Shown in pieces: positions 36,178 through 44,599 of a DNA stretch of 64,000 bases. The stretch covers positions 1 through 64,000 of the forward strand of contig NZ_JAMFLY010000005.1 of NCBI RefSeq assembly GCF_023502235.1, written 5' to 3'. The notes under the pieces were generated by a model that made no database searches, was not told the DNA's origin, and saw nothing but the letters and a program-made list of their open reading frames with translations. The position numbers were made by a program, and so were the translations under genes. This DNA is from Flagellimonas myxillae. GTDB taxonomy: Bacteria > Bacteroidota > Bacteroidia > Flavobacteriales > Flavobacteriaceae. Numbering within the stretch: the first letter of the stretch is position 1; each line of letters opens with the position of its first letter.

Positions 36178-36250
36178 AGTTTTACGTTCTCAATTTGTTA
36201 ACTTGCCTGCTACGCCACGTAAGGATTTAAGTACTAAACAACGTAAAACT
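36178..36250. repeat. 11-bp perfect inverted repeat around the response-regulator promoter
   Basis: AGTTTTACGTT (36178-36188) and AACGTAAAACT (36240-36250) are exact reverse complements 51 bp apart. They flank the stretch where the promoter of the response regulator must lie; its ATG begins 9 bp later. They could be two half-sites for a looping dimer or a leader hairpin. Confidence 0.6.
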
Positions 36251-36258
36251 CAAACCAA

Positions 36259-36888
36259 ATGATTAAAGTATTAATAGCTGACAACCATCCCATTGTTCGC
36301 TTGGGCCTTAAATCGGTCCTGGAACATAGTTCAGATATTGAGGTCATTGCCGATGTTTCCACAACTTCAGAGCTTTTTGAAACATTGGAGGATGTTTCCC
36401 CGGATGTAGTCATGTTGGAAATGGACATTCCAGAAATAAACGGAATTGCCACCTTAAGAAAACTGAAACAAGATTTTCCTGCCGTAAAAACCTTGATGTA
36501 CAGCGGACAGTCTGAAGATGTGTATGCCCTGAGCACCATTCGGGCAGGAGCCTTTGGCTACCTTTCCAAAAGTGCAGATCTGGACTACATTATCACTGCC
36601 GTTAAAAAAGTAAGTCAGGGGAACATGTTCATTACCAATGAGCTGGCACAACGCTTAGCCTTTGATGAAGGAACCCAAAAACCAAGAAGATTCTTTAGAA
36701 AACTATCTTCAAGGGAAGTGGAAGTCCTTAAACTTCTCGCCAGCGGAAAAAGAAACAAAGAAGTTGCGGAAGGATTGAACTTGAACGAAAAAACGGTTAG
36801 CACCTATAAAGCACGTTTGATGAAAAAACTAAACGTGGACAACTTGGTAGACTTATTACAGCAGGCCAAAGCGCTGGAACTGTACTAG
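36259..36888 (+). CDS. NarL/LuxR-type response regulator with atypical receiver
   Basis: 209-aa protein with a receiver domain (1-120) and a LuxR helix-turn-helix (about 145-205, LSSREVEVLKLLASGKRNKEVAEGLNLNEKTVSTYKARL). The receiver is unusual. The acidic pair is D8-N9 in IADNHP instead of DD, and the phospho-acceptor is Glu54 in VVMLEMDIPE where Asp is normal. The switch serine (YSG) and lysine (YLSKSA) remain. No histidine kinase is adjacent. Regulation without phosphorylation, or a permanently active state, is likely (inference). A terminator follows. Confidence 0.92.
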   Translation: MIKVLIADNHPIVRLGLKSVLEHSSDIEVIADVSTTSELFETLEDVSPDVVMLEMDIPEINGIATLRKLKQDFPAVKTLMYSGQSEDVYALSTIRAGAFGYLSKSADLDYIITAVKKVSQGNMFITNELAQRLAFDEGTQKPRRFFRKLSSREVEVLKLLASGKRNKEVAEGLNLNEKTVSTYKARLMKKLNVDNLVDLLQQAKALELY

Positions 36889-36911
36889 ACTGACCCACAT
36901 ATACATTTCAG

Positions 36912-36940
36912 AATCCCGGACTATGTTCCGGGATTTTTTG
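36912..36940 (+). terminator. Terminator after the response regulator
   Basis: AATCCCGGA-CTATGT-TCCGGGATT followed by TTTTTG is a 9-bp GC-rich hairpin with a T-run, 24 bp after the stop codon of the response regulator. It lies next to the convergent dnaG stop. Confidence 0.85.
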
Positions 36941-38914
36941 TTACGAGAGCACGCGGTTCAATTTGGCATTCAGCAGTTTGTTCAGTTGGAGGTAATTCAC
37001 AATTTCTTCCAGAACTTCGCTATTGTCGCCATTATTGTCCTCGGTATCTTTTTGGAGTTTTTTGATCCTGCCCTTGATAAGATTGCAGCGCAAGGTTAAG
37101 ATGGTTTCAGCTACCAATTGGGCCACACCCTGATTCTTTGCTTTGGGATAAATGTCCTTTCGTTCCCAATCATGCAGCGTATAGCGTTCCTCTTCCATTA
37201 AAATTGAAGAAACCTGATTGACCATTCCTTGATCTAAGTTGGCCAAAAAAGAGTTGGTGGTAAACTCTTCTTTTTCATTTAAATCCTCGATAAGTTTATA
37301 ATAAATAGTACGAAATTGTTCATTGGTAAGTTCAATTTCATCCTCCTGAAGGTCTAGATAGACTTTTTCGTACACCTTGGCCTCCACAATTTCAGGTTCC
37401 AAAACCAAATCCCCTTCTTCATTTTCCTTCAGCACCAAATCTTCGAACTCCTGTTTTTGACTTCCATAAAGCAGCAGCAATTCGATGATCTGTTTTTCCA
37501 GTTCGTACTGCACATCCACCTTTTGGGTCGTCTGCTCAGACTTGACCACTTCAAAAGCCTTTTGCTCTTGCTTCCGTTTTTTGGTGGCATCAAGTACATC
37601 CTTTTTATTGATTTGAGCCAGGGTATTGTAGAGCACCTCTTCCGAAATCTGCATGATCTTTGCACATTCCTGAATGTAGATTTCCTTTTTGATCTGGTCG
37701 GGTATCTTGCTTATGCTATTCACGATATCCCTCACCGTATCCGCCCTTTTTATGGGGTCGTTCGCAGCTTCCTTGGCCAACAACGAAGTTTTGAACTGGA
37801 TAAAATCCTTGGAATTTTCTTCCAGGTACAGCACCAATTCCTCATAGGTGTTGTTTTTGGCAAAGCTATCGGGGTCTTCCCCTTCGGGGAAGGTACACAC
37901 CTTAACGTTCATTCCCTGTTCCAAGATCAGGTCAATGCCCCGCAGTGAAGCCCTTAGACCTGCAGCATCCCCATCGAAAAGTACCGTAATATTTTTGGTT
38001 AGCCTATTGACCAACCTAATCTGCTCAGGGGTCAGTGCGGTACCACTTGAGGAAACCACATTCTGCACCCCCCTTTGGTACAACTGGATCACATCGGTAT
38101 AGCCTTCCACCAAGTAACAGTTGTCCTCTTTGGCAATGGCCTGCTTGGCATAGTAAATCCCGTAGAGTACCTTGCTCTTATGGTAAATCTCACTTTCGGG
38201 TGAGTTTAGGTATTTGGCAGCTTTTTTGTCATTGGTCAAAATTCGGCCTCCAAATCCCAATACCCTTCCGCTCATGGAATGGATGGGAAACATGACCCTA
38301 CCCTTAAACCGGTCAAATTTTTTGGACTCTCCTGAAGTTTGCTCCTTAACGATGGTAAGTCCCGTTTTTTCCAAAAACTCCACTTGGTATCCTTGTTCTT
38401 GGGCTTCTTTGGTAAAAGCCTCCCATTCATCCAAACTATATCCAAGGGCAAATTTCTTGATGGTCTCGTCCGAAAAGCCCCGTTCCTTAAAATAGGTTAG
38501 CCCGATGGCTTTGCCGGGTTCTGATTCCCAAAGGGTCTCAGAAAAGTATTGCTGGGCATATTCGGAAACCAAGTACATACTCTCACGTTCATTGGCTTGT
38601 TCCTTTTGCTCATCTGTCTGCTCGGTCTCCTCTATTTCAATATTGTATTTCTTGGCCAAGTATTTTATCGCCTCTGGGTAGGAGAAATGTTCGTGCTCCA
38701 TTAAAAAAGCAACCACATTGCCTCCCTTGCCACTACTAAAATCCTTCCAAATCTGCTTTACCGGGGACACCATGAAACTCGGGGTGCGCTCATCGGTAAA
38801 AGGGCTAAGACCCTTAAAATTGGAACCCGATTTTTTCAATTGTACAAAGTCCCCAATGACCTCTTCAACCCTAGCGGTCTCGTACACTTGATCTATGGTG
38901 GTCTTGGAAATCAA
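36941..38914 (-). CDS. dnaG: DNA primase DnaG
   Basis: 657-aa primase that makes RNA primers at the replication fork. The N-terminal CHC2-type domain is recognisable (GLSPFTDERTPSFMVSP...IWKDFSSGKGGNVVAFLM), but all four zinc ligands are replaced: S37, T40, D58 and S61 stand where C, H, C and C are expected. The Toprim domain is intact (LVEGYTDVIQLY, then FDGDAAGLRAS). The C-terminal helicase-binding part is present. Loss of the zinc site appears typical of this lineage rather than a mutation, as the rest is well conserved. Confidence 0.95.
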   Translation of the reverse strand: MISKTTIDQVYETARVEEVIGDFVQLKKSGSNFKGLSPFTDERTPSFMVSPVKQIWKDFSSGKGGNVVAFLMEHEHFSYPEAIKYLAKKYNIEIEETEQTDEQKEQANERESMYLVSEYAQQYFSETLWESEPGKAIGLTYFKERGFSDETIKKFALGYSLDEWEAFTKEAQEQGYQVEFLEKTGLTIVKEQTSGESKKFDRFKGRVMFPIHSMSGRVLGFGGRILTNDKKAAKYLNSPESEIYHKSKVLYGIYYAKQAIAKEDNCYLVEGYTDVIQLYQRGVQNVVSSSGTALTPEQIRLVNRLTKNITVLFDGDAAGLRASLRGIDLILEQGMNVKVCTFPEGEDPDSFAKNNTYEELVLYLEENSKDFIQFKTSLLAKEAANDPIKRADTVRDIVNSISKIPDQIKKEIYIQECAKIMQISEEVLYNTLAQINKKDVLDATKKRKQEQKAFEVVKSEQTTQKVDVQYELEKQIIELLLLYGSQKQEFEDLVLKENEEGDLVLEPEIVEAKVYEKVYLDLQEDEIELTNEQFRTIYYKLIEDLNEKEEFTTNSFLANLDQGMVNQVSSILMEEERYTLHDWERKDIYPKAKNQGVAQLVAETILTLRCNLIKGRIKKLQKDTEDNNGDNSEVLEEIVNYLQLNKLLNAKLNRVLS

Positions 38915-39124
38915 ATTTTGGATTTAAACAGGCTTTAAAGGTAGCGAAAAAACGAAATTTTTAGTGAAATACCCCATACGTCAATTGAAAAGGGGCATCC
39001 GTCAACCCAACCCCTTGAATTTTACATCCTTGACCTACTTTATGGAAGTTGATTGGAGACCAGAAACCACAAACGGGGCGGAACCGAAAAGCCATACGAG
39101 TAGGACAACCAACAAAACATAAAT

Positions 39125-39490
39125 ATGAATTGGTATTTAAAAGTATTAAAACAATATGCAGATTTTAAAGGAAGGGCAAGACGTAAGGAATTTTGGATGT
39201 TTGAGCTGTTCCACATGATTTTCATGGTGATTGCCATATTCTTGGATGTTGTACTGGGGTTGGCAGATACCGGCGTCGGTATTCTTTACCCCATTTATCT
39301 GCTGGGTACTTTTGTTCCCACCCTCGCCGTAACTGTAAGAAGGTTGCAAGATATTGGAAAAATTTGGACATGGATATTTATTGGCCTGGTTCCAGCAATA
39401 GGCGGGATTTGGTTACTTATCCTTTTGGCTAAGGACAGTGATCAAGGTGAAAACAATTATGGGATAAATCCTAAACTGGCAGCCGCTTAG
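39125..39490 (+). CDS. DUF805 family membrane protein, first copy
   Basis: 121-aa protein of the DUF805 family. The signature YADFKGRARRKEFWMFELF comes before the first of about four membrane helices, and VRRLQDIGKIWTWIFI marks the second half. The function is unknown. A paralogue lies 587 bp downstream with an RDD-family gene between them. The 210-bp region upstream (38915-39124) shows no gene. Confidence 0.85.
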   Translation: MNWYLKVLKQYADFKGRARRKEFWMFELFHMIFMVIAIFLDVVLGLADTGVGILYPIYLLGTFVPTLAVTVRRLQDIGKIWTWIFIGLVPAIGGIWLLILLAKDSDQGENNYGINPKLAAA

Positions 39491-39604
39491 TATCCTTGAT
39501 CAACCTCCCCTCCTTTTACAACATAACCCTAAACAAGAGAAAATGGAATGGTATAAATACTGCACAAATTATAAGAGCATTACCCATAATAAATACATTT
39601 ATAA

Positions 39605-40075
39605 ATGACTAGAAAAGATTACAATTCAAAAAATATACAATATGCGAGTTTTACAACTAGGATTGGAGCCATGATTTTGGATTTTTTAATCGCCTTTTTT
39701 ATCGCAATAATTCTAGTCACCCTTGTTCTCGTTCCAATTGCACAAAATTATACTGGTTTAAATGAAGAGCTAGATAAATCGATTGTGGTAACTCTATTAC
39801 TCGTGTATTTTTTTGGAGTTCCAATATTAGGAATACTCTATAGGTCTTTATTTGAATGTTCAAAACTGCAAGGAACTCCTGGAAAGGCAATCTTAGGTGT
39901 TTTGGTTGTCGACGATGAATTTAGGAGAATTTCGTTGGGCAAGGCCCTTATAAGGAATTTTGTTAAAATATTTTCATCATTGATTTTTTATGTTGGATAC
40001 CTGGTAGCCGCAGGAAATGAAAAATGTGTAACATGGCATGATTCAGCGGCAGGAACATTTGTTATAAAAAAATAA
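39605..40075 (+). CDS. RDD family membrane protein
   Basis: 156-aa protein with about three membrane helices. The RDD family takes its name from Arg-Asp-Asp; here the first helix region reads ASFTTRIGAMILDFLIAFFIA, then LFECSKLQGTPGKAILGVLVVD and a C-terminal VTWHDSAAGTFVI. Some RDD proteins have been linked to ion exchange, but the role here is unknown. Base use is more AT-rich than its neighbours. It ends one base before the second DUF805 gene. Confidence 0.85.
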   Translation: MTRKDYNSKNIQYASFTTRIGAMILDFLIAFFIAIILVTLVLVPIAQNYTGLNEELDKSIVVTLLLVYFFGVPILGILYRSLFECSKLQGTPGKAILGVLVVDDEFRRISLGKALIRNFVKIFSSLIFYVGYLVAAGNEKCVTWHDSAAGTFVIKK

Positions 40076-40076
40076 A

Positions 40077-40442
40077 ATGGAATGGTATTTACAAGTTCTA
40101 AAAAACTACGCAAATTTTAAGGGCAGGGCCCGCAGGGCTGAATATTGGATGTTTACCCTGTTCTGCCTGTTCTTTAGTCTATTTGCCGTTGCCCTGGACA
40201 ATGTTTTTGAAATTGCCATAACAAATTTAGGTTTTGGCCCACTCTATATATTGTATGTACTAGCAGTTTTTCTCCCTGCCCTTTCTGCCACAGTAAGGCG
40301 TTTACACGATGTTGGAAAAAGCGGATGGACCCTTTTGGTATTGGTTATTCCAATTGTAGGGGTTCTTTGGGTTTTTATCCAGTTGATAAAGGACAGCGAA
40401 CTTTATGATAATCCTTATGGGCCATGTCCCAAGGAATTTTAG
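40077..40442 (+). CDS. DUF805 family membrane protein, second copy
   Basis: 121-aa paralogue of the protein at 39125, same length and plan: YANFKGRARRAEYWMFTLF, about four helices, VRRLHDVGKSGWTLLVL, and a late QLIKDSELYDNPYG. It starts one base after the RDD gene stop, so the two are co-transcribed. The function is unknown. Confidence 0.85.
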   Translation: MEWYLQVLKNYANFKGRARRAEYWMFTLFCLFFSLFAVALDNVFEIAITNLGFGPLYILYVLAVFLPALSATVRRLHDVGKSGWTLLVLVIPIVGVLWVFIQLIKDSELYDNPYGPCPKEF

Positions 40443-40504
40443 AAAGCTCCATCTTTAAGGCGTCAGGCGCATCTGGGAAATTTGTAAATTCCCTTAAAAA
40501 TGAC

Positions 40505-40741
40505 ATGTTACTCTTCTTCGGAACCAGACCGGGCAAAAAAGAAACCAAGGTTTTAGCCGAGGTCCAATGTCCGCATTGCGGACAAAATGGAACTTTGACC
40601 GCCGTTTCCCAAGCCAACTACATTCATCTATTCTGGATTCCCTTGTTCAAAATTGGTGTTTCCCAATTTGCGGAATGCACGCATTGCAAAAGGGGTTTTT
40701 ATAAAGAAGAGTTTTCCAAGGAAATGGAAGGGGCCATGTAA
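40505..40741 (+). CDS. Small zinc-ribbon protein
   Basis: 78-aa protein with two CxxC knuckles, CPHC near residue 22 and CTHC near residue 60, which together form a probable zinc ribbon. A hydrophobic segment lies between them (YIHLFWIPLFKIG). The frame is open from 40424, overlapping the DUF805 gene, but the ATG at 40505 starts at the family-like MLLFFGTRPGKKETK and was chosen. No function is known. It is the last gene of the membrane-protein cluster. Confidence 0.7.
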   Translation: MLLFFGTRPGKKETKVLAEVQCPHCGQNGTLTAVSQANYIHLFWIPLFKIGVSQFAECTHCKRGFYKEEFSKEMEGAM

Positions 40742-40826
40742 ATACTTGACCCCACCGTCCTTCGGACACCTCCCCTATCTTCAAAATTTTAATTAGTGTC
40801 CAAAACAAGAGAGGAGTACTTCAGGG

Positions 40827-41897
40827 CTATAAATCGAACCTGAGACCCAAAGAAATATTGTGTTGTTCTACCACGGCATCTTTAAAAATGGGATTCAAAT
40901 CATATTTTACATATAGAAGAATCTCATCGAAACCTATATACCCGCTAATCCCATATATCAAATCGCTGGTGTTATAATCCCGTTTAAATTTGTCCTTTAC
41001 GTTTTCTCCGTCACGTGAATATTTGAGCTTCTGCCGTGTTCCCAGATTAATTCCACCATAACCTCCAATACCCAATCGAAATTGGTTATGAATGGAGTAA
41101 CGGATACTCTTTTCTGTTTCCCGAAATCGGGACGGGCCAAATTCAAAATGTACTGGAAAGACCAAATTGTCCATCCGAAGTTTGGATTTATCCAATTCGG
41201 ACTCAAATTCCTCCAAAACCGTTTGATCTCCATTTTGGACAAACACTTGATTGTCATCAGGCTTTAGACCATTGAACTGAAAGGAAAATCCATAGTTAAA
41301 ACGTAACCAATTGGTATTCTTAAATACCCGTGTACGCCACTGCCACCCCATCTCAAAAAAGCGACTGCCTCCTATTTTATAGGGGGAGTCATCTAAGGAT
41401 TGACCATCAATCAAAGCATTGTTAAGCCCAATCGCAAAAACGGGGTCGGAATACGTTCTGCGATCATATTTAATATCATCCTTCCATCTTCTAGAGTTGG
41501 TAAAGAAAATAGGCTCCCCATCAATTCGAATTGAAAACCCATCCTCATCCTCCCATCGGTCCCTCTCCTCTGCAATGGTCAAGGTCTCCCCTTGATTTCG
41601 CTCCAAAAGTGAAATTTGATGGTCTATTATGGCCACTCTATTTTCAATATTCAATGCCCTTTTTTTAGCTGCTTCCGTTTTCAATAATTTCGCCTCCTCA
41701 ACATTTAAATCCCCCTTTTCCAGTCGCTTATTGATACTCTCAACCTCTTCCTTTAGAGCCTCCTTCTCTTGCTTGGTAATTTTTTCCTTTTTTTCCCTTA
41801 AGTCTTCAATTTTTCGCTGATAAGGTTCTTGTCCGACAAGATTTTGTGATAGCAACAACAATACAAATGCTACCAGGTAAAAAGTAATTGTTCTCAT
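40827..41897 (-). CDS. Outer-membrane beta-barrel protein with N-terminal coiled coil
   Basis: 356-aa exported protein (signal peptide about 1-22, ending LVGQ). Residues about 26-110 are a highly charged coiled coil (KIEDLREKKEKITKQEKEALKEE and onward). The rest is rich in alternating aromatic and polar residues, with a C-terminal strand ending HNISLGLRFDL, which fits an outer-membrane barrel. I do not recognise the family. It lies 89 bp downstream of the putative anti-sigma gene and an ECF sigma gene, suggesting one regulatory module. Confidence 0.7.
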   Translation of the reverse strand: MRTITFYLVAFVLLLLSQNLVGQEPYQRKIEDLREKKEKITKQEKEALKEEVESINKRLEKGDLNVEEAKLLKTEAAKKRALNIENRVAIIDHQISLLERNQGETLTIAEERDRWEDEDGFSIRIDGEPIFFTNSRRWKDDIKYDRRTYSDPVFAIGLNNALIDGQSLDDSPYKIGGSRFFEMGWQWRTRVFKNTNWLRFNYGFSFQFNGLKPDDNQVFVQNGDQTVLEEFESELDKSKLRMDNLVFPVHFEFGPSRFRETEKSIRYSIHNQFRLGIGGYGGINLGTRQKLKYSRDGENVKDKFKRDYNTSDLIYGISGYIGFDEILLYVKYDLNPIFKDAVVEQHNISLGLRFDL

Positions 41898-41986
41898 GAT
41901 TGATTTGATTTACCCCTCTTAATCTCCCCTCCCGTGTAATTCCGGGAGTGGGAAACTAAAAAGGTATTTTGATTGATGAATAAGTT

Positions 41987-42712
41987 CTAGTTGTTTCTGT
42001 CTGCCACTGCGGTTCGTAATTTGAAATACCCATCCTTGAGCGCATCAAAGATTTGATCCCTAAAAGATCCGTCCAGTTCGTCTTCGACTTCGGTTAACAG
42101 GGCCATGGCGTCGACTTTACCATTTTCGACAAACAATTTTTCTTTGAGGATATCATTCTGGGCGGCCCGAAGCAAGGAGTCCACTTCGGCATCGCTCACC
42201 TCGGTGTTCACAGCTTCCAAAAGCGCTACCTGGGCCATTACTTGATTTATTTTTTGAGCGATTAGCGGGTCGGTTTCTTGTATAAGATTACTTTGAATGG
42301 ATTGTTTGGAAGCTACTTCCGTTTCATCCAAAGGCATGGATTTCAAAGTTTGATTCTCCATTCCTTGCTCTTGCAAATTTTCGGTGCCATTTTCAGTAAC
42401 CACCAACTCGGATTCAGTCCCATTCTCATCCACAAATTCTGTTTGCCCTTCCAAAGCAGGGATCACGGGGCGCAAAAGGGAATTTTCATCAACCACCTGG
42501 GTGGGCTCATTGTTTTCACCTGATGCAAAAAAGAAAACGGATGCCAAAAGCAAACCCACAAACCCTGCCGCAATGGCATATACATATTTTCTATTGGATT
42601 TCGTGGCGACAGGCGTATCCAACTGGCTTGAAATTTTTTCCCAAGCCCCTGGAGATGGCTTGATCTCACGATTCCCCAGTTTGTCCTTGATGTGTTTTTC
42701 CAATTTCTCCAT
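41987..42712 (-). CDS. Putative anti-sigma factor (single-pass membrane protein)
   Basis: 241-aa protein: a cytoplasmic N-terminal segment (MEKLEKHIKDKLGNREIKPSPGAWEKISSQLD), one transmembrane helix at about residues 46-64, and an acidic periplasmic domain. The gene begins 8 bp after the ECF sigma gene stop, the classic place for an anti-sigma factor. No zinc-binding HxxxCxxC motif is present, so if it is an anti-sigma factor it is not of the ZAS type. Function inferred from context. Confidence 0.6.
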   Translation of the reverse strand: MEKLEKHIKDKLGNREIKPSPGAWEKISSQLDTPVATKSNRKYVYAIAAGFVGLLLASVFFFASGENNEPTQVVDENSLLRPVIPALEGQTEFVDENGTESELVVTENGTENLQEQGMENQTLKSMPLDETEVASKQSIQSNLIQETDPLIAQKINQVMAQVALLEAVNTEVSDAEVDSLLRAAQNDILKEKLFVENGKVDAMALLTEVEDELDGSFRDQIFDALKDGYFKLRTAVADRNN

Positions 42713-42720
42713 AACTCCTT

Positions 42721-43290
42721 CTATTTTTGTCTTGTCTGAGCTCGACTTGTCATTCCCTGTAACTTTAAATTTTCTTGAAGCATCTTTCGAGCCTTGAACA
42801 ATTGTGATTTTGAAGTGCCTTCTGATATTTGCAGCATTTCTGCTATCTCATGGTGCTTATAACCTTCTATAGCATACAACAAAAACACCATTTTATACCC
42901 TTCTGGCAAATTATCTATCAGCTGCTGTACATATTCCACATCCAAAATAGAGGATTGCTCTTCCGATTTTTCCATCTGCTGGTAAGCCTCATCATCATAA
43001 ACCACGAACTGCTTTTTTCTCAAAAAAGAAATACTTTCCCTCACCATAATTTTTCGAATCCATCCTTCAAAACTTCCCCGGTGTTCAAAGGAATCCAGAT
43101 TGCGAAACACTTTCACAAATGCACTGATCATTACGTCCTCCGCAAATTGCACATCCTTAATGTACTGACGGCAAACGCCCAACATTTTAGGTGCAAACTT
43201 TTCATAAAGCAACTTCTGATAATGTGGGTCACCAGAAATGGATTTTTTGATCAGCTGCTTCTCATTAGTATATAAGGAAACGATTTTCAA
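42721..43290 (-). CDS. ECF-type RNA polymerase sigma factor
   Basis: 189-aa sigma-70 family protein with region 2 (about 25-90, LLYEKFAPKMLGVCRQYIKDVQFAEDVMISAFVKVFRNLDSF) and region 4 (about 125-175, LPEGYKMVFLLYAIEGYKHHEIAEMLQISEGTSKSQLFKARKML). There is no region 3, as in ECF factors. It leads a three-gene unit with a putative anti-sigma and a barrel protein. TATCTTTA, close to the -7 consensus, lies shortly upstream. Confidence 0.92.
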   Translation of the reverse strand: MKIVSLYTNEKQLIKKSISGDPHYQKLLYEKFAPKMLGVCRQYIKDVQFAEDVMISAFVKVFRNLDSFEHRGSFEGWIRKIMVRESISFLRKKQFVVYDDEAYQQMEKSEEQSSILDVEYVQQLIDNLPEGYKMVFLLYAIEGYKHHEIAEMLQISEGTSKSQLFKARKMLQENLKLQGMTSRAQTRQK

Positions 43291-43398
43291 CAGTGGTTCT
43301 CGTTTAGTTTGTTATAAAGATAGACGTGGTGGTTCTTAAAATGGTTGCCTCTTGGGAAAATTTAATGGGATATAGGTGCTGAACGAGCACTTTAACCC

Positions 43399-43440
43399 AT
43401 CTAGCATCTAGTATCTAGTATCTAGTATCTAGTATCTAGC
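43399..43440. repeat. Heptamer tandem array (ATCTAGT type)
   Basis: Six contiguous units: ATCTAGC, four copies of ATCTAGT, and ATCTAGC. The array ends 5 bp before the stop codon of the polyprenyl synthase gene. It has the same period as the arrays at 10959 and 17394 but an unrelated sequence. Confidence 0.9.
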
Positions 43441-43445
43441 AAAAT

Positions 43446-44423
43446 CTATTTTTTACGATCAACCACGTAGTTGACCATTAAGGTAAGTGCACTTTTATAT
43501 TCCGAATCTGGATAAGAATCAAGCAAGGACAAGGCTTCGTCCTTAAAGGCAAGCATCTTGGTGACCGCATATTCCAAGCCTCCCATTTCCTTAACGTAGG
43601 CGATCACTTCCTTCACCCTTTTCTTGTTCTTATTGTGTTTTTTGATGGAGTTTATGAGCCATCGCCTTTTTTCCTTGTCACTTTGGTTTAAGGCATAAAT
43701 AAGGGGTAGGGTCATCTTCTGTTCCTTGATATCAATTCCGGTGGGTTTGCCTATTTTTTCCTCTCCATAATCAAACAAATCATCTTTGATTTGGAATGCC
43801 ATTCCACAGAGTTCCCCAAAGCGTCTAAAAGCTTCAACCGCTTGGGAATCAGGATTTACGGAACAGGCACCCATACTACAACAGGCTGCTATAAGGGTAG
43901 CTGTTTTTTGTCGGATAATATCGTAGTAAACTTCCTCCGTAATATCCAAAAGGCGGGCCTTTTCTATCTGAAGGAGCTCGCCTTCGCTCATATCCCTGAC
44001 AGCATTGGATATGATATGCAAAAGATCATAGTTTTTGTTTTCCAGAGCCACCAAAACCCCTTTTGAGAAAAGAAAATCTCCAACAAGCACGGCTATCTTG
44101 TTTTTCCAAAGGGCATTAATGGAGAAAAAGCCTCTTCGCTTGTGGCTGTCGTCCACCACATCATCATGAACCAAACTGGCGGTATGGATCAACTCAATGA
44201 TGGATGCGCCGATATAGGTCCGCTCGTTAACATGCCCATTATTGATCAACTTGGCGGTAAGAAAAACAAACATCGGTCGCATTTGTTTTCCCTTCCGGTT
44301 TACGATATAGTAGGTGATCCTATTGAACAAGGCCACCTTAGAGGACATGGATTTGAGAAATTTCTCCTCAAAAAGCTGCATTTCCTGCTCAATGGGTTCC
44401 CTAATCTGCGAAACTACCTTCAA
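43446..44423 (-). CDS. Polyprenyl diphosphate synthase
   Basis: 325-aa trans-isoprenyl synthase that extends farnesyl diphosphate to a long chain, most likely for the menaquinone tail. The first aspartate-rich motif is LVHDDVVDDS and the second is QIKDDLFDYG. The KGKQMRP segment binds isopentenyl diphosphate. No ATG precedes the conserved N-terminus; a TTG at 44421-44423 gives the family-like start (K)VVSQIREPIEQEM. Chain length cannot be read with certainty. Confidence 0.92.
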   Translation of the reverse strand: MKVVSQIREPIEQEMQLFEEKFLKSMSSKVALFNRITYYIVNRKGKQMRPMFVFLTAKLINNGHVNERTYIGASIIELIHTASLVHDDVVDDSHKRRGFFSINALWKNKIAVLVGDFLFSKGVLVALENKNYDLLHIISNAVRDMSEGELLQIEKARLLDITEEVYYDIIRQKTATLIAACCSMGACSVNPDSQAVEAFRRFGELCGMAFQIKDDLFDYGEEKIGKPTGIDIKEQKMTLPLIYALNQSDKEKRRWLINSIKKHNKNKKRVKEVIAYVKEMGGLEYAVTKMLAFKDEALSLLDSYPDSEYKSALTLMVNYVVDRKK

Positions 44424-44535
44424 TACAATCCCTTTGGTTAACTTGGTTTTGGAAGCCTAAAAGTAGGGAAAATGCTAGAGTTGGTCATCGGAAGTTTCCA
44501 GTTTTAAGATGGGCGGCCTAAAGCGTCGACCAAAT

Positions 44536-44599
44536 ACAGTTAACAATTAACAATGACCCTTGAACATTGTTAACTGTTTATTGTCCATTGTTCATTGTT
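44536..44599. repeat. Inverted repeat plus heptamer run (CATTGTT type) at the rlmN end
   Basis: ACAGTTAACAAT (44536-44547) and ATTGTTAACTGT (44566-44577) are a perfect 12-bp inverted repeat. From 44565 five heptamers follow on the plus strand: CATTGTT, AACTGTT, TATTGTC, CATTGTT and CATTGTT. The last ones run over the stop codon of rlmN, so the final rlmN codons are made of repeat sequence. Confidence 0.65.

Noticed and set aside
43399..43440. Possible CRISPR array
   Set aside because: The units are 7 bp with no spacers between them, and no cas gene is nearby; it is a plain tandem repeat, as is 17394-17498.
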